From Amycolatopsis sp. WAC 01376 (GTDB lineage Bacteria > Actinomycetota > Actinomycetes > Mycobacteriales > Pseudonocardiaceae): DNA of 64,000 nucleotides. The notes under the pieces were generated by a model. That model worked only from the letters and a program-made list of their open reading frames with translations. It was not told the origin of the DNA and made no database searches. Of the stretch, positions 1-7,015 are shown piece by piece; position 1 is the stretch's first letter, and each line of letters begins with the position of its first letter. The position numbers were made by a program, and so were the translations under genes. The DNA is taken from contig NZ_QHKL01000004.1 of the NCBI RefSeq assembly GCF_003947415.1, forward strand, positions 186,001 to 250,000, written 5' to 3'.

Positions 1-32
1 CGTCATGGGCCCGATTCTCCCACAGCGGCCGC

Positions 33-63
33 GGTCCGGGCGGTGTGTCGCACCGCCCGGACC
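33..63 (-). terminator. Hairpin terminator of the rpmB-rpmG-rpsN-rpsR operon
   Basis: A perfect 13-bp stem (33-45 with 51-63) and a 5-nt loop lie immediately downstream of the rpsR stop on the minus strand. There is no clear U-tract, which is common for high-GC actinobacterial terminators. Function is inferred from position. Confidence 0.7.
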
Positions 64-70
64 GGCGGTG

Positions 71-319
71 TCAGCGCCCCGCGTGGGGGTAGGGCAGCAA
101 CGCCATCTCGCGGGCGTTCTTGATCGCCGTGGCGACCTGCTTCTGCTGCTGCGGGGTCAGCCCGGTGACGCGGCGGGCGCGGATCTTGCCGCGGTCGGAG
201 ATGAACTTCCGCAGCAGATCGACGTCCTTCCAGTCGACCTCGGTGATCTTGTTGGCGCGCAACAGGTTCGTCTTGCGTTTGAAGGGACGCTCGCGGCCCG
301 GCTTGCCCATCGCGCTCAC
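71..319 (-). CDS. rpsR: 30S ribosomal protein S18, zinc-independent paralogue
   Basis: 82-residue S18. The core LRKFISDRGKIRARRVTG followed by LTPQQQKQVATAIKNAR is diagnostic of the family. No cysteine is present, so this is the C-minus type that replaces a zinc-binding S18 during zinc limitation. It is the last gene of a four-gene leftward operon and overlaps the rpsN stop by four bases (ATGA). In mycobacteria and streptomycetes such paralogues are repressed by Zur; a Zur-like box lies upstream of the operon at 1039-1059. The primary S18 gene is expected elsewhere in the genome. Confidence 0.95.
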   Translation of the reverse strand: MSAMGKPGRERPFKRKTNLLRANKITEVDWKDVDLLRKFISDRGKIRARRVTGLTPQQQKQVATAIKNAREMALLPYPHAGR

Positions 320-621
320 CAGCTCGACTTCGTGACGCCGGGCAGTTCGCCGTTGTGCGCCATCTGCCGCATCCGGACCCGCGAGAGCCCGAATTTCCGC
401 AGGTAGCCACGCGGGCGGCCGTCGGCGGCGTCACGATTGCGGATCCGCGTCGCGCTGGCGTCGCGCGGCATCGCCTGCAGGGCCGACACGGCCGCCGCCT
501 TCTCTTCGGGCGACGCGGAGGGCGAGGCGATGGTGGCCTTCAGCTCGCGACGGCGTTCGACGTAGCGCGCGGCGATCACCTTGCGCTGGTCGTTCTTGGC
601 GATCTTCGACTTCTTGGCCAT
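316..621 (-). CDS. rpsN: 30S ribosomal protein S14, zinc-independent paralogue
   Basis: 101-residue long-form S14. It starts MAKKSKIAKNDQRKVIAARY and ends with GYLRKFGLSRVRMRQMA, the conserved C-terminal block of S14. The short zinc-ribbon S14 (about 61 residues, two CxxC pairs) is replaced here by the longer cysteine-free type. The start overlaps the rpmG stop by one base and the stop overlaps rpsR, so translation is probably coupled along the operon. It would substitute for the zinc-bearing S14 in the small subunit when zinc is scarce. Confidence 0.95.
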   Translation of the reverse strand: MAKKSKIAKNDQRKVIAARYVERRRELKATIASPSASPEEKAAAVSALQAMPRDASATRIRNRDAADGRPRGYLRKFGLSRVRMRQMAHNGELPGVTKSSW

Positions 622-788
622 CAGCGCTCCTCCTTGAACTCGACGTGCTTGCGCGCGACCGGATCGTATTTGCGCAGCACCATGCGGTCCGGGTCGTTCC
701 GGCGGTTCTTCTTGGTGACGTAGGTGTAGCCGGTGCCGGCGGTCGAGCGGAGCTTGATGATCGGCCGGATGTCGGTGCTCTTGGCCAT
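621..788 (-). CDS. rpmG: 50S ribosomal protein L33, zinc-independent paralogue
   Basis: 55 residues beginning MAKSTDIRPIIKLRSTAGTG, with YVTKKNRRNDPDRMVLRKYD typical of L33. The two CxxC pairs of zinc-type L33 are missing, so this is the C-minus version. The ATG at 788 overlaps the rpmB stop (ATGA), which fixes the start; a longer reading frame upstream is only an overlap with rpmB. Second gene of the Zur-type leftward operon. Confidence 0.94.
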   Translation of the reverse strand: MAKSTDIRPIIKLRSTAGTGYTYVTKKNRRNDPDRMVLRKYDPVARKHVEFKEER

Positions 789-1024
789 CAGAGCTTCACC
801 CCTTTCGCGCGGAGCTCGGCGACGACGGCCTCGATCCCCCGCTTGTCGATGGTCTTCATGCCCTTCACCGAGACCCGCAGCCGGACCCAGCGTCCTTCGC
901 TCGGCACGAAGTACCGCTTGGCCTGCAGGTTCGGCTCCCAGCGCCGGGACGTGCGCCGATGCGAATGCGACACCTGCTTCCCGTAACCCGGTTTGCGGCC
1001 GGTGACCTGGCACACGGCGGACAT
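788..1024 (-). CDS. rpmB: 50S ribosomal protein L28, zinc-independent paralogue
   Basis: 78 residues. The block VSHSHRRTSRRWEPNLQ is the L28 signature. Only one cysteine remains near the N-terminus (MSAVCQVTGRKPGYG), where zinc-type L28 proteins have CxxC, so this is the C-minus form. I chose the ATG at 1024, which has a GGGAGG ribosome-binding site just upstream, over an upstream ATG at 1060 that lies inside the Zur-like box. First gene of the leftward operon; its promoter region is shared with the divergent mrf operon. Confidence 0.95.
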   Translation of the reverse strand: MSAVCQVTGRKPGYGKQVSHSHRRTSRRWEPNLQAKRYFVPSEGRWVRLRVSVKGMKTIDKRGIEAVVAELRAKGVKL

Positions 1025-1038
1025 ATACCCTCCCAAGT

Positions 1039-1059
1039 TGATATCGGTTGTCGTTTTCA
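1039..1059. promoter_or_regulatory. Candidate Zur operator between the two alternative-ribosome operons
   Basis: A 21-bp imperfect palindrome with outer TGA/TCA and inner CG/CG symmetry (6 of 10 base pairs match), resembling actinobacterial Zur boxes. It lies 15 bp upstream of the rpmB start and about 50 bp upstream of the mrf start, so one bound repressor could control both divergent operons. Assignment rests on motif likeness and on the C-minus ribosomal genes on both sides. Confidence 0.75.
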
Positions 1060-1108
1060 TTTACTCTACACAGCCGAACCAGAACGCCCTCGACGCCCCG
1101 GAGCTTCA

Positions 1109-2362
1109 GTGACCGACAACCCCCGCGTGCCCCTCGTCCTGATCAGTGGCCTCGCACCGGGACCGAACGCCGACCTCGCCGAGCGGCTGCGCCTCGCCGA
1201 ACCCGGCACCGCCGTCGTGCACCACGACCTGAGGCAGATTCACTCCGGAGTGGTCAAGCGGCGGATCCGGCTCGGCGACCGCGACCAGCTGACCGTCCTC
1301 GAACTCGCGCACGGCTGCGTCTCGTGCACCTTGCGCGAAGACCTGCTGCCGTTGCTGCGCAAGCTCTCGCAAATGCCGCAAGTGCGGCGGATCGTGGTCC
1401 GGCTCGACGAGGCCATGGAGCCCGAGCCGGTCAGCTGGGCGCTGCACCACGTCCTCGTCGGCGAACGGCCGGTGATCGAGGACGTCGATCTCCGGGCCGT
1501 GCTGACCGTCGTCGACTGCACGGGCTGGCTGGCCGACAGCACCGGCGACGACACGCTGGCCGAACGGAACCTGCGGGCCAGCCCCGAGGACGAGCGCACC
1601 GTCGCCCAGGTCGCGCTCTCCCAGGTCGAGTTCGCCGACCTGCTGGTCCTCGCCGGAGCGGCGACGGACGCCTGGTCCGCGGCGAAGGCCTCGGCCGTGC
1701 TCGACCGGGTCGCGCCGTCGATCCCGCGCGTCGAGCTGTCCACTGTGGACGGGAAGACCGTGCTCGACGCCGTCCCCTCCGACGCCCGGCGCGGCGAGGT
1801 CACCGACATGCACGGACCCCTGCTGCGCGGCGAGCCGCCGTTGCACACCGACTGCGGCATCGGGCTGCTCACCTTCACCTCGCAGCGCCCGTTCCACCCG
1901 GAGCGCCTCCACGACGCGATCGACGTCCTGCTCGACGGCGTCGTCCGCACCCGGGGACGGCTCTGGGTGGCGAGCCAGCCGGACATGGCGCTGTGGATCG
2001 AGTCCGCGGGCGGCGGTCTCGGTGTCGGGCACGCCGGGGCGTGGCTCGCCGCCCCCGGCGGACCGGACTGGGCGGACGTCTCCCCCGAGCGGCGCACCCT
2101 CGCCTCCCTGCGCTGGGACCCGCTGTTCGGCGACCGCGCGCAGGAACTGGTCGTCGTCACCGATCAGGCCACCCCCGAGGAGATCGAGTCCGCCCTGAAC
2201 GGGGCGTTGCTGACCGAAGACGAACTCGCCGCCGGGGAGCAGGAATGGCTCAGCTACCCCGATCCGTTCGGCGAGTGGCACGAAGAACCGTGTGAGGACA
2301 CGGAAACCGACCCTGAGAAGCACGACGTGAACGTGTCGAACCGAAAGGACGAAACGCAGTGA
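1109..2362 (+). CDS. mrf: Mrf-like COG0523 (CobW-family) protein with degenerate GTPase motifs
   Basis: 417 residues from GTG 1109, preceded by GGAG at 5-nt spacing. The family cysteine motif is kept as HGCVSCTLREDLL, and there is a long C-terminal CobW region (TFTSQRPFHPERL, DGVVRTRGRLWVAS, WIESAGGGLG). The P-loop is lost: the Walker A site reads GLAPGPNAD instead of GxxGxGKT, and NKxD is also absent. This pattern agrees with my memory of Rv0106/MSMEG_6069, called Mrf, which recruits the hibernation factor MPY to C-minus ribosomes under zinc starvation. The gene heads the rightward operon with rpmE and rpmF. A role in ribosome hibernation rather than GTP hydrolysis is inferred from that likeness. 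Confidence 0.8.
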   Translation: MTDNPRVPLVLISGLAPGPNADLAERLRLAEPGTAVVHHDLRQIHSGVVKRRIRLGDRDQLTVLELAHGCVSCTLREDLLPLLRKLSQMPQVRRIVVRLDEAMEPEPVSWALHHVLVGERPVIEDVDLRAVLTVVDCTGWLADSTGDDTLAERNLRASPEDERTVAQVALSQVEFADLLVLAGAATDAWSAAKASAVLDRVAPSIPRVELSTVDGKTVLDAVPSDARRGEVTDMHGPLLRGEPPLHTDCGIGLLTFTSQRPFHPERLHDAIDVLLDGVVRTRGRLWVASQPDMALWIESAGGGLGVGHAGAWLAAPGGPDWADVSPERRTLASLRWDPLFGDRAQELVVVTDQATPEEIESALNGALLTEDELAAGEQEWLSYPDPFGEWHEEPCEDTETDPEKHDVNVSNRKDETQ

Positions 2363-2616
2363 AACCGGGAATCCACCCCGACTACCACCCTGTGGTGTTC
2401 AAGGACCTCTCCACCGGGGACGCCTTCCTGACGCGGTCCACCGCCACCTCGGACCAGACCATCGAGTGGAGCGACGGCAACACCTATCCCGTGGTGAACG
2501 TCGAGATCAGCTCGTGGTCGCATCCGTTCTGGACCGGCAACCAGCGGATCATGGACAGCGCCGGCCAGGTGGAGAAGTTCCACCGCCGCTACGGACGGCG
2601 CGGAGGGTCGAAGTAA
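2359..2616 (+). CDS. rpmE: 50S ribosomal protein L31 type B, zinc-independent
   Basis: 85 residues from GTG 2359 (GTGA overlap with mrf). The N-terminus KPGIHPDYHPVVF and the tail SHPFWTGNQRIMD are diagnostic of type B L31, which lacks the CxxC pairs of zinc-binding type A. In Bacillus and actinobacteria type B L31 displaces type A from ribosomes under zinc limitation and so frees zinc. It is translationally coupled to mrf and to rpmF and is expected to be under the upstream Zur-like box. Confidence 0.95.
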   Translation: MKPGIHPDYHPVVFKDLSTGDAFLTRSTATSDQTIEWSDGNTYPVVNVEISSWSHPFWTGNQRIMDSAGQVEKFHRRYGRRGGSK

Positions 2617-2774
2617 TGGCCGTCCCGAAGCGGAAGATGTCGCGCAGCAACACCCGGTCCCGGCGTTCGCAGTGGAAGGCGGCCGTGCCCGATCTGGTGC
2701 CGATCAAGGTGAACGGCGAGACGAAACTCGTGCCGCGCAAGCTGATGAAGCATTTTCACCAAGGTGGGGAATGA
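2616..2774 (+). CDS. rpmF: 50S ribosomal protein L32, zinc-independent paralogue
   Basis: 52 residues, start MAVPKRKMSRSNTRSRRSQW, typical of L32. The C-terminal CxxC...C zinc site of the canonical protein is replaced by a cysteine-free tail (LVPRKLMKHFHQGGE). Start and stop overlap rpmE (TAATG) and the downstream GTPase gene (ATGA). Third gene of the rightward zinc-response operon. Confidence 0.93.
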   Translation: MAVPKRKMSRSNTRSRRSQWKAAVPDLVPIKVNGETKLVPRKLMKHFHQGGE

Positions 2775-3868
2775 CGACGCCTGTCACGGTGCTGTCCGGA
2801 TTCCTCGGTGCGGGCAAGACGACCGTGCTCAACCACGTCCTCGCCAACCGCGACGGGCTGCGCGTGGCGGTGATCGTCAACGACATGAGCGAGGTCAACA
2901 TCGACGCCGCGCTGGTGCGGGACGGGAACAGCCTGTCCCGCACCGAGGAACGGCTCGTCGAGATGACCAACGGGTGCATCTGCTGCACCCTGCGCGACGA
3001 CCTGCTGGAAGAGGTCTCGCGGCTGTGTGAGGACGGCCGATTCGACTACCTGCTCATCGAATCGAGCGGGATCTCCGAGCCGATGCCGGTGGCGGCGACG
3101 TTCTCGTTCGCGCGTGAGGACGGCGCCACCCTGCTGGACTCCGCGCGGCTCGACACGATGGTGACCGTGGTCGACGCGGTGAACTTCGAACGGGAGCTGG
3201 CGGCGGGCGACGCGCTGACCGAACGCGGGCTGGACCAGTACGACGGGGACGAGCGGACGGTCAGCGACCTGCTGATGGACCAGATCGAATTCGCGGACGT
3301 CCTCTTGCTGAACAAGGCGGATCTGGTCCCGGCAGGCTCCCTCGACCGGCTGACGGCGGTGCTGCGGCGGCTCAACCCGGCCGCCGAGGTCGTCGTCTCG
3401 ACACACGGCCGGGTCCCCCTCGACCGGCTGCTCGGCACCGGGCGCTACGACGTCGAGCGGGCGCAGGAAGCGCCCGGCTGGGTGGCGGAACTCAACGGCG
3501 ATCACGTTCCGGAGACTGAGGAGTACGGGATCTCGAGTGTGGTCTTCCGTGCCGAGGTCGCTTTCGATCCGGAACGGCTGTGGGACTTCGTCGGCAGGCT
3601 CGATTCCGGGGAGTTCGGGACGGTCCTGCGGTCGAAGGGGTTCTTCTCGCTGGCGTCACGGCCAGGGGTGACCGGACTGTGGTCGCAGGCCGGGTCGGTC
3701 GCCCGGTTCGAGCCGCAGGGTGTCGAGGAGGCGCCGCGGCAGGAGCTCGTGTTCATCGGGGTGGGGCTGGAGGAGGACGCTCTGCTGGACTCGCTCCGGT
3801 CCTGCCTGGCCGCCGGTGGGGCCGGCGCGGATCCGTTCCCGGAGTGGGAAGCGGTGCACGTCCACTGA
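2771..3868 (+). CDS. COG0523 GTPase, candidate zinc metallochaperone
   Basis: 365 residues with all family motifs: Walker A GFLGAGKTT near residues 10-18, the metal-binding CxCC motif as GCICCTLRDDLL near 65-76, ESSGISEP, and NKAD for guanine recognition, followed by a CobW C-terminal domain. G3E-family COG0523 proteins in Zur regulons (ZigA, YciC, ZNG1) are thought to deliver zinc to client enzymes in a GTP-dependent way. Overlap with rpmF (ATGA) puts it in the same operon. Unlike the mrf product, its nucleotide site is intact, so the operon carries one active and one inactive paralogue. Confidence 0.88.
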   Translation: MTTPVTVLSGFLGAGKTTVLNHVLANRDGLRVAVIVNDMSEVNIDAALVRDGNSLSRTEERLVEMTNGCICCTLRDDLLEEVSRLCEDGRFDYLLIESSGISEPMPVAATFSFAREDGATLLDSARLDTMVTVVDAVNFERELAAGDALTERGLDQYDGDERTVSDLLMDQIEFADVLLLNKADLVPAGSLDRLTAVLRRLNPAAEVVVSTHGRVPLDRLLGTGRYDVERAQEAPGWVAELNGDHVPETEEYGISSVVFRAEVAFDPERLWDFVGRLDSGEFGTVLRSKGFFSLASRPGVTGLWSQAGSVARFEPQGVEEAPRQELVFIGVGLEEDALLDSLRSCLAAGGAGADPFPEWEAVHVH

Positions 3869-3889
3869 GTTAGCGGCCGTGGCCTGAGT

Positions 3890-3965
3890 GTCCACAAGGG
3901 ACCCCTCCGGGCGACCGGGTACCCGGCTTAGGCACGTATGCACGGTTCCAGCGGGGTCGTTATTG
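3890..3965. repeat. Left half-copy of the 180-bp palindromic element
   Basis: Begins gtccacaagggac and matches the left half of the complete element at 57343-57522 at moderate identity, up to the ggtcgt core 65 bases in. The right half is missing. Between this half-copy and the complete copy at 4043 I see nothing else recognisable. Confidence 0.55.
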
Positions 3966-4042
3966 AGCCGAAAGTCAAAGATGGCGTGCTGGCCTGGATG
4001 GCAGGAGCGAGTTTGCCGAAGAGGGTCAGCGCGGTCCCGAGC

Positions 4043-4222
4043 GTCCTCAAAGGACACTTCCTCGGCCTGAAGTGACCGATTTGGGAACTTTGCGTATCTT
4101 CGCACGGGGGTCGTGAGTGACAAGTGGGGTTCTAACGACACTTGCCACTCACGACCCCCTCGACAAGTCGGGCAAAGTGACCAAATCAGGCGCGTCGATG
4201 GCGAGAAGTGTCCCTTGTGGAC
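4043..4222. repeat. 180-bp palindromic intergenic element, copy 1
   Basis: Terminal inverted repeats are gtcctcaaaggacac at the left and its near-complement ending gtcccttgtggac at the right. A central hairpin pairs 4106-4126 with 4139-4159 (20 of 21 bp). Flanking inner arms also pair (around 4075-4093 with 4169-4187). Length and layout equal the copy at 57343-57522. It occupies the gap between the COG0523 gene and the 3' end of the His-rich gene and could terminate both. Bases 4223-4320 hold nothing I recognise. Confidence 0.65.
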
Positions 4223-4320
4223 GATCGAGGACGCGCGTCAAGTCTTGGCGAGGCCGCTCGCCGCTCACGGCCACCTCATCCGCGCACTTCCGCCACTATG
4301 GCGGGCAAGGCAGCGCGAGA

Positions 4321-4617
4321 TCAGTGGTCGTCGTAGTGGTCCCCGTGCGCGGCGTGCCGGTGGCCGTCGTGCAGGTAGTCGACGTGGTCGCCGTGGGGCA
4401 CCGCGACGTGGCCGCAGCCCTCACCGTGAGCGTGGTCGTGACCCTGGTGCGGGATGTGGTCGCCGGTCTCGCACTCGTCGAAATGCCCGTCGTGAGCACG
4501 GTGCAGGTGACCGTCGTGCACGTAGTCGACGTGGTCGCCGTGCGGTACGGCGACGTGGCCACAGCCCTCACCGTGTGCGTGCGTATGGCCGGCGTGTTCG
4601 GTGTGGGCGGCGGTCAT
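4321..4617 (-). CDS. His-rich metal-binding peptide with internal duplication
   Basis: 98 residues, roughly a quarter histidine. Two near-identical repeats of the form HAHGEGCGHVAVPHGDHVDY followed by a His/Asp-rich HDGHxH stretch lie at about residues 13-39 and 61-87; each carries one cysteine, and a third Cys lies between them (FDECETGDH). There is no signal peptide or membrane segment, so it is probably cytoplasmic. The composition points to binding of zinc, nickel or copper, and the zinc-response locus is next door, but an exact function is not known to me. A GGAAGG-type ribosome-binding site precedes the ATG at 4617. Confidence 0.75.
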   Translation of the reverse strand: MTAAHTEHAGHTHAHGEGCGHVAVPHGDHVDYVHDGHLHRAHDGHFDECETGDHIPHQGHDHAHGEGCGHVAVPHGDHVDYLHDGHRHAAHGDHYDDH

Positions 4618-4629
4618 GATCGGGTCCTT

Positions 4630-4653
4630 CCTGATCGAAAATGCCTGATCAGG
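4630..4653. promoter_or_regulatory. Inverted repeat upstream of the His-rich gene
   Basis: cctgatc and gatcagg arms are separated by 10 bases and sit just upstream of the ribosome-binding site of the His-rich gene. It could be an operator. It does not match a Zur box well, and the cognate regulator is unknown. Confidence 0.35.
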
Positions 4654-4670
4654 CGGACCGTAGCACCGGT

Positions 4671-5522
4671 CTACCGGCCCAGCAGCGCTCTCACCCGACC
4701 GAGTGTCCGCACCTGGTCGGCCCAGCGCGGGCCCGCCAGTCCGACGACGACGTGGGCCGCTCCCGCCTCACGGTAAGCCGACAGCCGTTCGGCGACGGCC
4801 TCGGCGGAACCGGTCAGCGGCAGGGAGATCGCCTGGTCGAGCGGCATCCCGTAGGCGTCGCCGATCCCCTTCGCCAGGTCCTCCACCGGCGGCAGGTCGG
4901 CGCCACCGCCCAGCGCGCCGGTGGCGCCGACCGCGATCACCGGATCCGCGACGCCGAGATCGATCAGCCGTCGCCGTCCGGCGGCGACGGCTTCCGGCGA
5001 CAGGAGGGAGGGGAACCATCCGGTGCCGTGTTCGGCGACCCGCTGGAGCACGAGCCTGCCCCGGTTGCCGACCCAGATCGGCGGGACCGCCGCCGGCGGC
5101 GCCAATTCGACGACGGCGTCGCCGATCCGCACCTCTTTGCCCGCCAGCAGCTCGGGCAGGAGGCGGAGCGCCTGGTCGGTGCGCGGGCCGCGTTCGGCGA
5201 ACGGCATCCCGGCCGCGGCGAACTGGGCCTCTCCCCCACCAGAGCCGATGCCGAGGATGAGCCGTTCGCCCGACACCTGCTGCAACGAGGCGATCTGCTT
5301 GGCCGCCCACGCCAACGGCCGCATCGCCGGGACGAACACACTCAGCCCGATCCGGATCCGGGTCGTGACCGCGGCGGCGACCGCCAGCCCGACCGTACTG
5401 TCCAGCGAAGGACGTCCGGTCATCAGGTGATCGCCGAGGAACACACTGTCGAGGCCCGCGTCCTCGGCCTGCCGGGCGGAGACACGGAGATCGTCGGTCG
5501 GGAGGATCACACCCAGTTTCAT
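4671..5522 (-). CDS. Luciferase-like (LLM) F420- or flavin-dependent oxidoreductase
   Basis: 283 residues of the bacterial luciferase-like fold: start MKLGVILPTDDLRVSARQAE, then GLDSVFLGDHL, RIRIGLSVFVPAMRPLAWAA and LILGIGSGGGEAQFAAAG. In actinobacteria this class often uses reduced F420, but the cofactor cannot be settled from sequence and the substrate is unknown. It appears to be transcribed alone. A palindrome in a 19-bp-spaced promoter at 5537-5561 suggests control by a MerR-family regulator. Confidence 0.82.
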   Translation of the reverse strand: MKLGVILPTDDLRVSARQAEDAGLDSVFLGDHLMTGRPSLDSTVGLAVAAAVTTRIRIGLSVFVPAMRPLAWAAKQIASLQQVSGERLILGIGSGGGEAQFAAAGMPFAERGPRTDQALRLLPELLAGKEVRIGDAVVELAPPAAVPPIWVGNRGRLVLQRVAEHGTGWFPSLLSPEAVAAGRRRLIDLGVADPVIAVGATGALGGGADLPPVEDLAKGIGDAYGMPLDQAISLPLTGSAEAVAERLSAYREAGAAHVVVGLAGPRWADQVRTLGRVRALLGR

Positions 5523-5536
5523 GAGCCCATCGTGCG

Positions 5537-5561
5537 ACCTCCACTTGACTGGAGGTCAAGT
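5537..5561 (-). promoter_or_regulatory. MerR-type operator and promoter of the LLM oxidoreductase
   Basis: Two nested palindromes: acctcca/tggaggt (7-bp arms, 6-nt spacer) and cacttga/tcaagtg. Read on the minus strand, TTGACC forms a -35 followed after 19 bp by CACGAT as a -10. A 19-bp spacer holding a palindrome is the hallmark of MerR-activated promoters. The -10 ends six bases before the ATG at 5522, so the transcript may be nearly leaderless. Confidence 0.55.
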
Positions 5562-5572
5562 GCTCTTCACGG

Positions 5573-6994
5573 TCAGGCGATGTGGCGGCGGTGCCCGGCC
5601 CAGAACGGCTCGCGGAGCGCCCGCTTGTCGACCTTGCCGATCGCCGTCAGCGGCAGCGCGTCGGTGAAGTCCACATCGGACGGTACGAAATGCTCCCGCC
5701 CGAAGAACTCCCTTGCCTGTGCCCGGACTTCTTCGGCCGACAGCGCTCCTGACGCGACCGGCACCACCACGGCGTGGACCCGCTCGCCCTCGCCTCCGTC
5801 GCCCGGCACACCGAACACGGCCACGGAACGGATCAGCGGATGCCGCGCGAGCGCGTTCTCGACCACGGTCGAGTACACCTTGGTGCCGTGCTCGCCGGTG
5901 ATGATGACGTCGTTCGCGCGGTCAAGCAGGTAGAGGTATCCCTCGTCGTCGAACCGCCCGAGATCACCGGTCCGCAGCCAGCCGTCCCCGATCGGCGCCG
6001 ACCCGTGGTAACCGGCCATCATGGCCAGCCCACGCACCAGGACCTCACCGTCGTCGATCCTGGCCTCCATGCCCGGCACGATCCGGCCCACGGACTCGAG
6101 CCGCTCCGGTCGCCCGCCGAGCTCCGCCGCGGAGATGCTCGCGATCATCGGCGCCTCGGTGAGCCCGTATCCCTGTCCGACGACGGGCCCGAACACCTCG
6201 AGAGCGTGAGCCAGCCGTCTCGGCGGAAGCGGGGCGGCACCCAGCGAAAGCTGCCGCACACTGCTGACGTCGGTCGACGTCATGGCCGGATGGTCGACCA
6301 CCGCGGCCAGGCGCGCGGGCGTGAGGGACAACGTGGTGATCCGGTGTTCCGCGATCGCGTCCAGCACCGTGCCCGCGTCGAAACCTCGCAGCAGCACGAC
6401 ACTTTCCCGCCGCAGGATCGCGCCGAGCACGGTGGCGTTGCCGGTCATATGCGTCATCGGCGCGACCAGCAGCGTGCGTCCAGGCCCCGCCGGATCCGGC
6501 GCGAAGATATGGGCCATCCCGTCGTAGATCCCGCTGTGCCGGATGAGTTTCGGCGCCCCGGTGGTACCCCCGGTGGGAAAGATGGCGGTGACCGACTCCG
6601 GCAGCTCCGCCGGATCGGTACCGTCGCGGCCCACCAGGTCGTCGAGCGTGGTTACCCGCGCGTCGCCGGCGGGCCAGTCCGACGGCTGCTCGGTCACCAG
6701 GGTCGTGACCCCGGCCGCCTCGATCGCGGCGAGGCGATCCGGCGAACTCGCCGACGCGGCGACGAGCAGCACCGTCGAACCCCGCAGTTGCGCGGCGATC
6801 TGCAGGAGGACGGTCTCCGGCCGGTTGCCGGCGTCGATGGCGACCATGCCGTGTTCCGGCAGCCCCGCGTACATCCGGCGTACCAGGTCGAGCGCCTGCC
6901 CGTAGCCGGTCTCCACGCCGTCCTGGACGAACAGCACTTCATCGCCCCCGGAACGAAGCGCGTCCAGCACCCGGGTCAAGAACAGACTCTCCAC
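5573..6994 (-). CDS. AMP-binding acyl-CoA synthetase/ligase
   Basis: 473 residues (GTG start) of the ANL superfamily. Visible motifs are the phosphate loop FPTGGTTGAPKLIRHS near 135, VVGQGYGLTEAP (A5) near 260, GWLRTGDLGRFDDEGYLYLL (A8) near 345, and the C-terminal lysine in TAIGKVDKRAL (A10). It should adenylate a carboxylic acid and transfer it to CoA or another thiol. It is shorter than typical fatty acyl-CoA synthetases (about 520-560) and the acid cannot be predicted. It starts just upstream of the end of the DUF899 gene, and TTGACC/TAGGGT elements upstream could form its own promoter. Confidence 0.85.
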   Translation of the reverse strand: MESLFLTRVLDALRSGGDEVLFVQDGVETGYGQALDLVRRMYAGLPEHGMVAIDAGNRPETVLLQIAAQLRGSTVLLVAASASSPDRLAAIEAAGVTTLVTEQPSDWPAGDARVTTLDDLVGRDGTDPAELPESVTAIFPTGGTTGAPKLIRHSGIYDGMAHIFAPDPAGPGRTLLVAPMTHMTGNATVLGAILRRESVVLLRGFDAGTVLDAIAEHRITTLSLTPARLAAVVDHPAMTSTDVSSVRQLSLGAAPLPPRRLAHALEVFGPVVGQGYGLTEAPMIASISAAELGGRPERLESVGRIVPGMEARIDDGEVLVRGLAMMAGYHGSAPIGDGWLRTGDLGRFDDEGYLYLLDRANDVIITGEHGTKVYSTVVENALARHPLIRSVAVFGVPGDGGEGERVHAVVVPVASGALSAEEVRAQAREFFGREHFVPSDVDFTDALPLTAIGKVDKRALREPFWAGHRRHIA

Positions 6995-7015
6995 CGGCCG
7001 GACCCTAACCCAGGG

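Noticed and set aside
1109..2362. Possible pseudogene because the COG0523 P-loop and NKxD are lost
   Set aside because: The frame is complete, conserved family blocks remain, and loss of these motifs is as I recall it for Mrf (Rv0106), so it looks like a functional relative.
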